Assembly (NCBI RefSeq): GCF_006439355.1
Contig: NZ_VFTG01000018.1
Span: 1-64,000 of the forward strand
Reading direction: 5' to 3'
Length of the DNA stretch: 64,000 nucleotides
DNA from: Mesorhizobium sp. B4-1-3
GTDB taxonomy: Bacteria > Pseudomonadota > Alphaproteobacteria > Rhizobiales > Rhizobiaceae
Positions 1 to 8,877 of the stretch are shown here, in pieces. Every line of letters starts with the position of its first letter. Positions within the stretch are counted from its first letter, which is position 1. Both the position numbers and the translations under genes were made by a program. The notes under the pieces were generated by a model, which was not told the DNA's origin, ran no database searches, and saw only the letters and a list, made by a program, of their open reading frames with translations.

Positions 1-156
1 CATTTGCGGGGCTTCGACGCGCACGGCATCGGCCAGCACGGGGGCGGTGCCGGTTGCGAGCATGCCCGCGCCGACCGCGCCGACAACGGCCAGGGAAGCG
101 ACGGCGGCCATCAGGCGCTTGCGGGTGCTGGAAAACATACCGGGGGAATTTTTCAT
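1..156 (-). CDS. Secreted protease N-terminus, DegP/Do-like (partial)
   Basis: Only the first 52 codons are in the window; the gene continues off the left edge. The reverse strand starts at an ATG at 156 and begins MKNSPGMFSSTRKRLMAA, followed by a hydrophobic stretch and an alanine-rich cleavage region, so a Sec signal peptide or signal anchor. The segment after it, ADAVRVEAPQ, resembles the mature start of rhizobial Do-family (DegP/HtrA) periplasmic serine endopeptidases. That family refolds or degrades damaged envelope proteins. A purine-rich ribosome site (GAAGAGGAT) lies upstream of the ATG. No catalytic residue is inside the window, so the family call rests on N-terminal resemblance alone; any exported protein with a similar leader remains possible. 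Confidence 0.5.
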   Translation of the reverse strand, partial: MKNSPGMFSSTRKRLMAAVASLAVVGAVGAGMLATGTAPVLADAVRVEAPQM

Positions 157-358
157 GATCTCGTATCCTCTTCAAGATTGTGCCCTGAAGGGCGTCCTGT
201 TTAAGAAGAATAGAGAGGGGAACATTACGATGCCATTTCCGGCGCATGAATCTTTAGTAAGGTTTGCCTGTACAGTACGGGCATTAAAATGATCTGGTGG
301 CCATCCATGCAGACATCAGAAGCTTCGATCTCAGACAAAGCCCGTTCATCAGCGGCTC

Positions 359-1318
359 TTACGCTCTAATCTCCTGCCTCTGGAATGAAACGTAGGCGAT
401 GGTGAACAGCACCAGAAGTGCTGCGATCATGCCGGCGAGCTGCGGCCAGATGAGGACGACGCTCAGCGAAAAGGGCAGGGGAGCGCCCATCAGGGCCCCG
501 CTCAACTGATCGGCAAACAGCAGACCGAGCGAACGCGTTGCCGGATTGAGCAGGGCCAGCGTGGTTTCTCCGTAGAGGGTGTTGGGCGAGATGCGTGCGA
601 TGGCCTGCTGAACATGGATCTGATGAACGGCCGTCATCGGATCGAGAGGGTCAATTGGCGCGACGGCTCCGGCAATCAGCGGCGCCAGCATCGGCCAGAA
701 CACCGTGAACAGCAGCCATGCCGTGAGCGCGCATAGCGCCGAGGTCGCCGGCGATTTGACGATCGTGGAGAAGGCCAATGCCACGGCCAGCCAGACGCCG
801 GCGTAAACAAATGAGGCGAACAGGAACGCAAGGCCGCGGGCGATCTCCTCACCGCTCGGTGGCAGCCCCAGCAGGAGCATGCCAAGCCCGGTCACTAGCA
901 GCCAGAGAGCCAGCAAGCATATGGCGATCACCAGCAAACCCCCCAGGAACTTGCCGGTAAGAAGCGCGTCACGATAGATCGGCTGTGACAGGACGCGCGA
1001 CAGCGTGCGGCGATTGTATTCGCCATTGATAGCGTCAAAGCCAAGCGCAATAGCCACCAGAGGCACCAGGAAGCCGAGGAAGAATACGAAGGATGGCAAT
1101 GGTTGTTGCGCGGTGGTGAAAAGGCGCAGGAACAGGAACTGGTCCTCACCGACCGTGGCCTTGATCTGCCCGATCGCGGCATAGACCGAGCCGATGGCGG
1201 TGAGGAGCACCAGGACCATCACCAGATGAATGCGAATGCTGTTCATATGATCGGCTGCTTCCTTGAGCGCGATTGTCGACAGGCCGGCAAATGGCGATCC
1301 TTCACGCCGCGACGTCAT
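359..1318 (-). CDS. ABC-2 type (NosY-like) transporter permease
   Basis: Integral membrane subunit of an ABC exporter or envelope-acting ABC system. About six hydrophobic segments are visible, starting with one near residues 30-50 of the chosen start, then a long soluble loop, then paired helices to the C-terminus. This is the layout of the ABC-2/NosY family. The start at 1318 (MTSRREGSPF) was chosen because it overlaps the 3' end of the ATPase gene by 17 bases; an in-frame upstream ATG at 1345 is less likely. It is the last gene of a three-gene minus-strand operon after the NEW3-domain protein and the ATPase. The substrate is unknown. Confidence 0.82.
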   Translation of the reverse strand: MTSRREGSPFAGLSTIALKEAADHMNSIRIHLVMVLVLLTAIGSVYAAIGQIKATVGEDQFLFLRLFTTAQQPLPSFVFFLGFLVPLVAIALGFDAINGEYNRRTLSRVLSQPIYRDALLTGKFLGGLLVIAICLLALWLLVTGLGMLLLGLPPSGEEIARGLAFLFASFVYAGVWLAVALAFSTIVKSPATSALCALTAWLLFTVFWPMLAPLIAGAVAPIDPLDPMTAVHQIHVQQAIARISPNTLYGETTLALLNPATRSLGLLFADQLSGALMGAPLPFSLSVVLIWPQLAGMIAALLVLFTIAYVSFQRQEIRA

Positions 1319-2243
1319 GGTTTTCTCCCTCGAAAAAGCGAACATAGACTTCGTCGAGAGTGGCCTGGCGCATGGTTATGGAATGAAGTGCTCCGCCGGC
1401 GCCAACGATACGATGCGCGACGTCTGCCCTCACGTCCGCGTCGGCGTCGATGCGCCAGCGGCGGCCCTGCAAGGGCGTCAGGCCGGACACGTGCCGCACC
1501 CCGGCCAGGACCTTCACCAGATCCGCATTCTCGGTTTCGACTTCGATCCTGAACGTGCCGCCGAGGACGTTGGCGGTGAGATCTTCGACCCGCCCGACGA
1601 GGCCGACTTGGCCCCTACGGAAAAGGCCCACCCGGCCGCAGATCGTCTGCATCATCGCGAGTTGATGAGAAGACAGCACGAACGTCACGCCCTCGCCCGC
1701 CAGCTCGCGGATCAGGTCCAGCAGCTCCTGCGCCGACTGCGGGTCGAGACCGGAAGTCGGCTCGTCGAGAATGGCGATCTCGGCCTTTTTGACCAGCACC
1801 TCCGCCAGCCCGAGCCGCTGGCGCATGCCGCGCGAGAAAGTCGCGACGCGGCGATTGGCGACCTCCTCGAGCCGCACCCTGCCGAGGGCGCCGGTGATGC
1901 GCCCGTCGGCCTCTTTCGATATGAGGCCCGCAAGCCTTGCGGTGTAGGCGAGATTTTCCCACGCGGTCAGATGATCATAAAAGCCGATCTGGTCCGGCAG
2001 GTAGCCGATCCGCCTTTTGACGGCCAGCGGCCGGCGCAACGGATCTAGTCCGAGCACGCTGATCGAGCCCGCAGTCGGTTCGGTGAGACCGAGAAGCAAG
2101 AGGATGGTGGTGGTCTTTCCTGAGCCATTAGGGCCGAGCAAGCCGAACACCTCGCCCTTCTCGACCGTGAGGTCGATGCCGTCAACCGCCGCGAAATGAC
2201 CGTAGCGCTTAATAAGGCCGCGCGCTTCTATGACCGTTGTCAT
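1302..2243 (-). CDS. ABC transporter ATP-binding protein (NosF-like)
   Basis: Cytoplasmic ATPase that powers the neighbouring ABC-2 permease. It has Walker A GPNGSGKTT, a variant signature FSRGMRQRLGL and Walker B IAILDEPTSGLDP, followed by the H-loop region LSSHQ. The C-terminal 80 or so residues form the extra domain common in ABC-2 ATPases. The start at 2243 (MTTVIEARGLIKRYG) fits the family N-terminus and makes an ATGA overlap with the stop of the NEW3 gene; an extension to 2321 is in frame but lacks family character. Its 3' end overlaps the permease start, so translation is probably coupled. Confidence 0.9.
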   Translation of the reverse strand: MTTVIEARGLIKRYGHFAAVDGIDLTVEKGEVFGLLGPNGSGKTTTILLLLGLTEPTAGSISVLGLDPLRRPLAVKRRIGYLPDQIGFYDHLTAWENLAYTARLAGLISKEADGRITGALGRVRLEEVANRRVATFSRGMRQRLGLAEVLVKKAEIAILDEPTSGLDPQSAQELLDLIRELAGEGVTFVLSSHQLAMMQTICGRVGLFRRGQVGLVGRVEDLTANVLGGTFRIEVETENADLVKVLAGVRHVSGLTPLQGRRWRIDADADVRADVAHRIVGAGGALHSITMRQATLDEVYVRFFEGENHDVAA

Positions 2244-3457
2244 CGGCGTCCATACCGCGTTACGGCAAAGGCGAGCATCAGCGCAGAGGCGCCGATAACC
2301 CCGAGGCCAGTCACGCCCCAAAGCGTGGATGTGCGCACCGTCACCCGAAAATTGGCGCTATCGGATGCGCCATCTCCATCAGCGCGGACCGAGACCATAT
2401 AGTCGCCGGCGATCGCCTGGGTCGAAGGTGTCATTGAGACGCCGACATCGGATGTTCCGCCTGGCGCGATCTCGTCGACTTTCTCAGGATTGAAGGTGAC
2501 TTTCCAGCCAGCTGGCGGGCTTGCCGAAAGCTTCAGATCGCGGGCAGGGGCCGACCCGCTGTTCGACAGTGTGAATGTGAAGGTCCGCTCCTGACCCGCC
2601 GTGGCATCGCCCGAAAGCCGGCCCTGGGGACCTGAAAGAGAAACGGATGGCCTGCCGGTGATGTCGAGCAGCAGTTTGGTATCGGCGCTGGCGGCGCCGC
2701 CGCTGGCGGCCACGGCAACGGGATACCGGCCCGCCTGGGCGTTGTCGGGCGGCTGGACGCTGACGGACAGCGTTTTCGATTCTCCCGCTTTTAGCGGCAA
2801 GCTGGTCAGTTCCTGCGAGCCGTAGCCCTGCTTGAAGGTGACCTGGAAGCCGGGAGGCACCTTCGACAGCAGGTTGACGGTCGAATCCTCCTGGCCGTCG
2901 TTCTTGATGTCGACCTGGAAGTCGAAAGCCGATTTGGCGGTGCCGCGCAACGCCGGGAGCTTGGGTTCCAGCGTCAGCTTTGCAGGTTCGCTCTTGGTGA
3001 GCGTCATGGCCATTGGCAATTTCAAAGCCTCGGCGGAGGCCTTGCCGGACACGGCAAAGTTGACCCCTTTGCCGATGTCGCCTTCTGGCGGCGTCAATTT
3101 TAGCGTCAGGCCCACCGTGCCATCAGGATCTGCGATTGCCGCCGCAACGGGTTTGCCGCCGCCGTCGATCTCCCACTTCCAGCCATCGGGCAGGCCATCG
3201 ACTCCGAACTCGACGCGTTGAGGCGGCAGTCCGCGGTTAGCCAGCTTCAAGGGCACGCTGACGTTCTTCCCGGCCTGGGCCGAGAACTCTGGATAGGGCG
3301 TGGTCAGCCACAAGCCGGTCGGCGACTGAGCAGCGGCACTCGCCACGGACTGTGCGTGTGCCGGGGGCACAGTTGAAGCCAGGCCGATTGCCGTCAGGCC
3401 TGCTGCGATCCAAGTTGTCGGGGTCGAAAAGGGCGCGCGAATACCCGCAGGAATCAT
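2240..3457 (-). CDS. Exported NEW3-domain protein linked to ABC exporter
   Basis: About 405 residues. It begins with a signal peptide (hydrophobic stretch ending PPAHAQ), then repeated beta-rich Ig-like segments with the NEW3 (alpha-galactosidase-associated) pattern, for example VPLKLANRGLPPQRVEF and FTFTLSNSGSAPARDL. It ends in a single transmembrane helix and a short basic tail (VTRYGRR). The likely topology is a periplasmic domain anchored by the C-terminal helix. The start at 3457 (MIPAGIRAPF) was chosen for its strong GGGAGGT ribosome site. It is the first gene of the operon with the ATPase and permease and probably presents or binds the exporter's substrate. That role is inferred. Confidence 0.75.
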   Translation of the reverse strand: MIPAGIRAPFSTPTTWIAAGLTAIGLASTVPPAHAQSVASAAAQSPTGLWLTTPYPEFSAQAGKNVSVPLKLANRGLPPQRVEFGVDGLPDGWKWEIDGGGKPVAAAIADPDGTVGLTLKLTPPEGDIGKGVNFAVSGKASAEALKLPMAMTLTKSEPAKLTLEPKLPALRGTAKSAFDFQVDIKNDGQEDSTVNLLSKVPPGFQVTFKQGYGSQELTSLPLKAGESKTLSVSVQPPDNAQAGRYPVAVAASGGAASADTKLLLDITGRPSVSLSGPQGRLSGDATAGQERTFTFTLSNSGSAPARDLKLSASPPAGWKVTFNPEKVDEIAPGGTSDVGVSMTPSTQAIAGDYMVSVRADGDGASDSANFRVTVRTSTLWGVTGLGVIGASALMLAFAVTRYGRR

Positions 3458-3885
3458 GGATACCTCCCGCTCATGAACCGAAATTGCCGTTTTCGTGCAA
3501 TGCCTTGAAGGCATTTAGCGGGGAAGAAAATTGCAGCCGCTAATGTGGCACCAGTTGGGCGATTTCAGCCGATCGGGCTGTGTTCACGGACTTGTTCCTT
3601 TTTGTAATAGCGCGTGAGGGCAGCGATGTCGTTCGCGGCCGAAAAGATGGTCCAACTGGACGGGAAGCAAACACTGCGCAATGACGAAACGGAAATCTCG
3701 CGGATCTTGGCAACGTTTCACGGGCACGGCATAGTCGCGGAATATCCAAGGCTGGGTCGCTCGTTCCGTCCGACCCGTCGGTTCGGTCAAGATTGCGCCA
3801 GCCAACAGAACATAGGAACGTTCCTTTTCCCAGGCATTTCTCCAGGTCTGCATCTCATCCACTCTACTTGCCGGCGGCCCGAAAA
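3458..3885. other. Divergent intergenic region with short palindrome
   Basis: This 428-base gap separates the leftward exporter operon from the rightward sigma-factor remnant. No convincing gene was seen; the open frames here have no coherent protein character. A perfect 12-bp palindrome, AGGAACGTTCCT, lies at 3814-3825 about 60 bases before the sigma factor. It could be a regulator site. It contains GGAAC but no CGTT at the spacing of an EcfG promoter. Confidence 0.4.
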
Positions 3886-4493
3886 GTGTCAGCCACGGAA
3901 CATAAGTTTTGCGAAGCCTGACGCCGGTGAGATCTCGATCGTCGCTCTCATTTCTGCGTTGCGGGCTTTTGCGCGAACGTTCTGTCGGGAGACCGATGAC
4001 GCCGACGATCTGATGCAGGAGACGTTGACGAAGGGACTTGCCAATCTGGACAAGTTCGAACCGGGCACGCGCCTGAAGTCCTGGCTGTTTACGATCATGC
4101 GCAACACCCATTTAACGCGCATCAAAGCCGCGGCGCGGGAGACGCCCCGGGCTGCTCGAATGCGCCTCCAGCCGGCCGATTTCGGAACCCTCTCAGGAAT
4201 GGTCCGTCCAAAGCAGGCAAGTGCATCAAGCCATCCAGAAGCTGCCGTCCCGTCAGCGTGAGGTTTTGATGCTGATCGGCCTGCTGGGCGTCAGCTACGA
4301 AGAAACGGCGGAGATCTGCGGTTGTGCCATCGGAACCGTAAAGAGCCGCCTTAACCGTGCCCGTGCCGGTGTTCTGGAATTCCTGGGGGAAAACTCGCCG
4401 CAGGAACTGATCGAGCGACGACGTCAATTTTCGGCGCACCATTGGGATACTGGCGCGCAGGACGCCAAGACCCCCAAAACCTACCTGCGCTGA
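3886..4493 (+). pseudogene. ECF RNA polymerase sigma factor, frameshifted
   Basis: The sigma-70 region 2 sequence (ADDLMQETLTKGLANL, then FEPGTRLKSWLFTIMRN) and region 4 sequence (LPSRQREVLMLIGLLGVSYEE, then GTVKSRLNRAR) are both clear but lie in different frames. An extra C in the CCCC run at 4145-4148 explains the main break. A second break near 3919 separates a probable GTG start (VSATEHKFCEA) from region 2. Removing one base at each place restores one protein of about 200 residues. Two lesions favour a pseudogene, but sequence error cannot be excluded. If functional, it would direct transcription of a stress regulon and might serve the divergent exporter operon. No anti-sigma gene is adjacent. 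Confidence 0.7.
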
Positions 4494-4615
4494 GCTCCCC
4501 TCATTGCCTTCCCCTGTCTCATCAACGAGGAAGAATTCAGGCCGAGTAGAGTTGAGCGCCTGCGCTTCGGTAAGCCCGTCTTTACGACCGAAGCGGAGTG
4601 GCCCGGCAATGGCTT

Positions 4616-5494
4616 TCAAAGCCGTTCGTTGCCGTCTCCAGCCTGCCAGGCATCGCGCAACGAGGCGGCCGACCGTATTGGACGCCCAAATCCCCGCAAC
4701 TGCTGCGCCACGGTATCGACCAGAGCCGCATTCGATGCCGCCATCGAACCGTCCGGCAGCAGAAGATTGTTTTCGAAACCTACCCGGACGTCCCCACCAA
4801 ACAATGCTCCCGCGCATACGCAAGCAGCCTCGTCACGACCGAAGGCGCAGACCATGAACGACTGGAAGCGTGGACTGCCGGGCGAAAGAAACGGCAGCAG
4901 ATCGTTCGGGGCAGACTGCTGTGACGCCGTATAGCGGCCGAGAACCAAAAGCACGGGAATGTGATCCCAGGGGATCAGGCCGCGCCGGTGCAGATCGAGC
5001 AGATGCAAAGCCTCGTCAGGCTCGTAAAGGATGATCTGCGGCATTATGCTTTCACGCTTCAGCCAAGCGAGGAATGCCGCAAACTCTGGATCGGCATCTC
5101 TGCCGGGGACAAGCTCACGCAGCGCGAGCGATACCGCCTCGGGTCTGGTCTCGCGCACCACGTCCATCTGCCTTTCAGGCTCGTAGGCGCCAAGCGACTC
5201 GCTTGTGATCTGCACCACCATCGCGTCCCCGACTGCCTGGCGAACGGCAAGGATGGCAGCCCGATAGGCGTCAGGATCGAGAATGTGCTGGCCGTGCCGG
5301 TCGCGCACGTGGAGGTGGATCATTGCCGCGCCCGTCTCGAGGCACTCGGCCGCCGCTCGAGCGAGCTCGGCAGGCGTCATGGGCAAGGCCGGATGGTCGG
5401 CCTTGGTGCGCCGGCCACCATTCGGCGCAACGGCAATGGCAACCGGCCTATGCGAGGATCGGGACATCATGCCGTGACCAGACAATTGGATCAT
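4616..5494 (-). CDS. BKACE / DUF849 3-keto-5-aminohexanoate cleavage-type enzyme
   Basis: About 292 residues of the beta-keto acid cleavage enzyme family. Family members condense a beta-keto acid with acetyl-CoA to give acetoacetate and a new acyl-CoA, using a zinc ion. Visible hallmarks are AVAPNGGR near the N-terminus, the zinc-type motif IHLHVRDRHG, the strand motif PEAVSLALRELVP and the C-terminal VRVGFENNLLLPDG. Two starts are possible: MIQLSGHGMM at 5494 and a methionine eight residues later. The gene is divergent from an RpiR regulator, aminotransferase and TRAP importer, so it probably takes part in breakdown of the imported compound. The substrate is unknown. Confidence 0.85.
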   Translation of the reverse strand: MIQLSGHGMMSRSSHRPVAIAVAPNGGRRTKADHPALPMTPAELARAAAECLETGAAMIHLHVRDRHGQHILDPDAYRAAILAVRQAVGDAMVVQITSESLGAYEPERQMDVVRETRPEAVSLALRELVPGRDADPEFAAFLAWLKRESIMPQIILYEPDEALHLLDLHRRGLIPWDHIPVLLVLGRYTASQQSAPNDLLPFLSPGSPRFQSFMVCAFGRDEAACVCAGALFGGDVRVGFENNLLLPDGSMAASNAALVDTVAQQLRGFGRPIRSAASLRDAWQAGDGNERL

Positions 5495-5552
5495 TACGAT
5501 ATCTTGTGAATCACTTGTTGCAAATAGGATTGAGGCGCGCCAGACTCCCTTG

Positions 5553-6437
5553 ATGGGTCAGGGGCCTTTGACGGACCGCATCATCGCAGAGTTCGACGGC
5601 ATGTCGGCGCAACTGCAGGCTGCAGCGCGCTACATGCTCGACCATCCGAGCGACGTGGCCCTTCTTTCGATGCGCGAACAGGCGCGGCAGGCAGGCGTGC
5701 AGCCGGCCACGATGACGCGTCTCGCCAAGCATCTCGGCTTCGAAGGTTACGACGTCATACGCGATACCTACGCGGCAGCGGTTCGGAGCGGATACCAGGG
5801 CTTTGCCGGAAAAGCCGGGATCCAGGTGCTCAGCCAGAAGCTCAGGGGCGATCGCGGCCAGGCCGCCGAGATGATGGATGCGCTCGCCGCCCATATCGAC
5901 CGGCTTTCGAGGCCGGAGGTTCTGGATAGGATCGTGGCGGCCGCGAGTTGCCTCTCGTCGGCGCGGCGGATCTATTGCCTCGGCCTGCGCTCCAGCCATC
6001 CCGTCGCCTGGCACGTGCACTACGTCCTGTCGCTCGTCGGCGATCGATCGGTGCTGCTCGACGGCGTTGCCGCAACCGGTGCCGACGCGATAGGCCGCGC
6101 CACCCCCGACGACGTGCTGCTGGCGGCGAGCGTGCTCCCCTACACGCGCCAGACGGTGGAGATCGCCGAATATGCCGCCAGACGCGGTGTTCCGGTCATT
6201 GCGATCACGGACAGCGAGGTGGCGCCGCTCGCCCAGATCGCAACGAAGGTCATCCTCGTGCCGACGCAAAGTCCGTCCTTCTTCCACACCATGGCGCCGG
6301 CCTTTGCTGTCGCGGAAATTCTGGCTGCGCTCCTTGCCGGCCACGGCGGCGAGCAGGCCCTGGCGGAACTGCGACGTATCGATGAGCACCACGCAGCGCT
6401 CAACGTTCACCTCAAACCGCGTCTGGGCAAGAAATGA
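5553..6437 (+). CDS. RpiR/MurR family transcriptional regulator
   Basis: DNA-binding regulator with an N-terminal RpiR-type helix-turn-helix (around residues 35-65, REQARQAGVQPATMTRLAKH) and a C-terminal SIS sugar-phosphate or acid-binding domain (around residues 120-250, including LGLRSSHPVAWHVHYVLSL). The ATG at 5553 is preferred to a TTG three bases upstream. Its stop overlaps the aminotransferase start by 4 bases, so the two are co-transcribed. It lies divergent from the BKACE gene; the 58-base gap between them must hold both promoters and probably its operator. RpiR proteins normally sense the substrate or an intermediate of the neighbouring pathway. Confidence 0.9.
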   Translation: MGQGPLTDRIIAEFDGMSAQLQAAARYMLDHPSDVALLSMREQARQAGVQPATMTRLAKHLGFEGYDVIRDTYAAAVRSGYQGFAGKAGIQVLSQKLRGDRGQAAEMMDALAAHIDRLSRPEVLDRIVAAASCLSSARRIYCLGLRSSHPVAWHVHYVLSLVGDRSVLLDGVAATGADAIGRATPDDVLLAASVLPYTRQTVEIAEYAARRGVPVIAITDSEVAPLAQIATKVILVPTQSPSFFHTMAPAFAVAEILAALLAGHGGEQALAELRRIDEHHAALNVHLKPRLGKK

Positions 6438-7779
6438 CCCATCTGCTACACCGCACCATCAAAGGCTCGCTCCCCTTCGCAGTGGGCGGCAAGGGCATCC
6501 GAATATTCGACAGCGACGGCCGCGCTTACATCGACGCATCGGGCGGCGCGGCCGTCTCGTGCCTTGGCCATGGCCATCCAGATGTCATGGCGGCGCTACG
6601 TGATCAGCTCGACCGCATTGCCTATGCCCACACCAGTTTCTTCACCACCGAGATTGCCGAGCGGCTGGCCGACCGCCTCGTTGAAGATGCACCCGCTGGT
6701 ATCAGCCATGTCTATCTCGTCAGCGGCGGATCAGAGGCCGTCGAGGCCGCGCTGAAGATGGCGCGGCAGTATTTCGTGGAGAAAGGGGAGCCGCAGCGCC
6801 GCCACGTCGTCGCCCGCCGCCAGAGCTATCACGGCAACACGCTCGGCGCGCTCGCTGCAGGGGGCAATGAATGGCGGCGGCGGCAGTTTCAGCCGCTGCT
6901 CATCGAAACGCACCACATCGATCCGTGCTTCGCCTATCGCTATCAGCTGCCCGGCGAAAGCGATGCCGAATACGCGGCACGGGCGGCGCAGGCCCTGGAG
7001 GACAAGATACTCGAACTCGGCGCCGGCGAGGTCATCGCCTTCGTCGCCGAAACGGTGGTCGGCGCGACTGCCGGAGCCGTGCCGCCGGTGGCTGATTACC
7101 TGAGGCGCATCCGAGCGATCTGCGACCGCTACGGCGTCCTGCTCATCCTGGACGAGGTGATGTGCGGCATGGGCCGCACCGGCACGCTTCACGCATGCGA
7201 GCAGGAAGGCGTCGTTCCCGATCTCTTGACCATCGCCAAGGGACTCGGCGGAGGATATCAGCCCATCGGCGCCGTGCTGCTCGGCCGGCATATCTTCGAC
7301 GCCTTCGCCAACGGCTCCGGCTTCTTCAGCACGGCCACACCTATATGGGCCATCCGATGGCCGCGGCAGCTGGGCTTGCCATCCAGGAGGTGATCCGCCG
7401 CGACCATCTGCTCGACAACGTCAGGGCGACGGGCCTGCATCTGGAGCGGCGCCTGAAGGAACGTTTCGGCAGTCACCATCATGTCGGCGACATTCGTGGC
7501 CGCGGCCTGTTCCAGGCGATCGAACTGGTGGCGGACCGTGGTTCGAAGGAGCCTTTCGATCCGGCGCTGAAAGTCAACGCGCGCATCAAGCGCGAAGCGA
7601 TGAACGACGGATTGATGGTTTATCCGATGGGCGGCACGATTGATGGCGGCCGCGGTGACCATGTGCTGCTCGCGCCGCCGTTCATTTCCACCAGCCAAGA
7701 CATCGACGCCATCGTCGAACGGCTTGGCGATGCCGTCGATGCAGCCTTGCGCGCTTCCGATTTGGCGGGACGCGCCTGA
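6434..7779 (+). pseudogene. Class III PLP-dependent aminotransferase, one frameshift
   Basis: The reading frame from 6434 gives a good class III (omega-amino acid) aminotransferase up to ANGSGFF, including the PLP lysine in TIAKGLGGGYQP. The remainder (HGHTYMGHPMAAAAGLAIQEV and onward) continues in another frame to 7779. A single missing C near 7325 accounts for the break, and both halves are otherwise undamaged. The family moves an amino group from an omega- or beta-amino acid to pyruvate or 2-oxoglutarate. It sits between the RpiR regulator (ATGA overlap) and a TAXI-TRAP importer, so the imported solute may be an amino acid feeding the BKACE enzyme. It could be a recent pseudogene or a sequence error; the clean second half makes an error quite possible. 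Confidence 0.8.
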
Positions 7780-7823
7780 CCAGAGCCCGGCGCAAGGCCG
7801 GGGCACCACCAGGAGGAAGTCGA

Positions 7824-8792
7824 ATGCGTAATTTGCTGAAAACGTTAATAGCCGTCGGCACGGCGGGATGTCTGCTGGCGGCCACACCTTCGTTTGCGGA
7901 GCAGAAATTCGTCACTATCGGCACCGGCGGCGTGACCGGCGTCTATTATGCCGTGGGCGGCGCCATCTGCCGGCTCATGAACAAGGACCGGCAGAAGACA
8001 GGCATACGCTGCTCGACCGAATCGACCGGCGGTTCCGTCTTCAACGTCAACGCCATCGCTACCGGCGATCTCGATTTCGGGCTTGCCCAGTCCGACGTTC
8101 AGTTCCAGGCCTACAACGGCGCCGGCAATTTCGAGGGCAAGCCCATTAAGGATCTGCGCGCGGTCTTCTCGGTCCACCCCGAACCTTTCACCGTGCTGGC
8201 GCGTCCGGATGCCGGCGTGAAGGTCTTTGAGGACTTCAAGGGCAAGCGCTTCAACGTCGGCAATCCCGGCTCCGGCACGCGCTCCTCGATGGAAGAGCTG
8301 CTGAAACAGATGGGCTGGACGCTGAAGGACTTTTCGCTCGCCGCCGAGCTCAAGGCTGACGAACAGGGCAGTGCGCTTTGCGACAACAAGATCGACGGCT
8401 TCTTCTACGGCGTTGGGCATCCGTCCGCCGCGATCCAGGATCCGACCACGGCGTGCGGCGCCAAGCTCGTTCCGCTGACAGGTCCAGCTGTGGACGCGCT
8501 CGTCAAGGCGCATCCCTATTATTCCGTCGCGACCATCCCCGGCGGCATGTATGCCAACAACCCCGACCCCACGACGACGTTCGGCGTGCGCGCCACCGTA
8601 GTGACCAGCGCCAAGACCCCGGACGACGTGGTCTATGAAATGGTCAAGGCGGTTTTCGAGAATTTCGACGACTTCAAGAAGCTGCATCCGGCCTTCGCCA
8701 ATCTGGATCCGAAGGAGATGGTCAAGGCCGGCCTTTCGGCGCCGCTGCATCCGGGCGCCGAGCGTTACTACAAGGAGAAAGGCTGGCTCTGA
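7824..8792 (+). CDS. TAXI family TRAP transporter solute-binding protein
   Basis: Periplasmic receptor of a TRAP importer, 322 residues. A signal peptide (MRNLLKTLIAVGT...PSFAEQ) is followed by the TAXI family hallmark FVTIGTGGVTGVYYAVGGA and then STGGSVFNVNAIATGDLDFG. The start is supported by an AGGAGGAAG ribosome site seven bases upstream. It is followed by an 85-base gap containing a hairpin and then by the fused permease. It probably binds a small carboxylate or amino acid for uptake with a sodium gradient, which is the general mode of the family. Confidence 0.93.
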   Translation: MRNLLKTLIAVGTAGCLLAATPSFAEQKFVTIGTGGVTGVYYAVGGAICRLMNKDRQKTGIRCSTESTGGSVFNVNAIATGDLDFGLAQSDVQFQAYNGAGNFEGKPIKDLRAVFSVHPEPFTVLARPDAGVKVFEDFKGKRFNVGNPGSGTRSSMEELLKQMGWTLKDFSLAAELKADEQGSALCDNKIDGFFYGVGHPSAAIQDPTTACGAKLVPLTGPAVDALVKAHPYYSVATIPGGMYANNPDPTTTFGVRATVVTSAKTPDDVVYEMVKAVFENFDDFKKLHPAFANLDPKEMVKAGLSAPLHPGAERYYKEKGWL

Positions 8793-8803
8793 ACCTTCGA
8801 CAT

Positions 8804-8833
8804 GGCCGGGCTACCTCGAAGGGCAGCCCGGCC
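8804..8833 (+). terminator. Hairpin between TRAP receptor and permease genes
   Basis: GGCCGGGCT at 8804-8812 pairs perfectly with AGCCCGGCC at 8825-8833. It stands 12 bases after the receptor stop codon and has no U-tract. Such hairpins often protect the upstream message or partly stop transcription, so that the receptor is made in excess over the membrane subunit. Confidence 0.5.
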
Positions 8834-8877
8834 GCACGTCGAAACGCCAAGATGAAGAGTAGGGTCGAGGGAGAGCG

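Noticed and set aside
3540..4111. Minus-strand open frames between 3540 and 4111
   Set aside because: They are antisense to the sigma-factor remnant or lie in the divergent promoter region and have no coherent composition.
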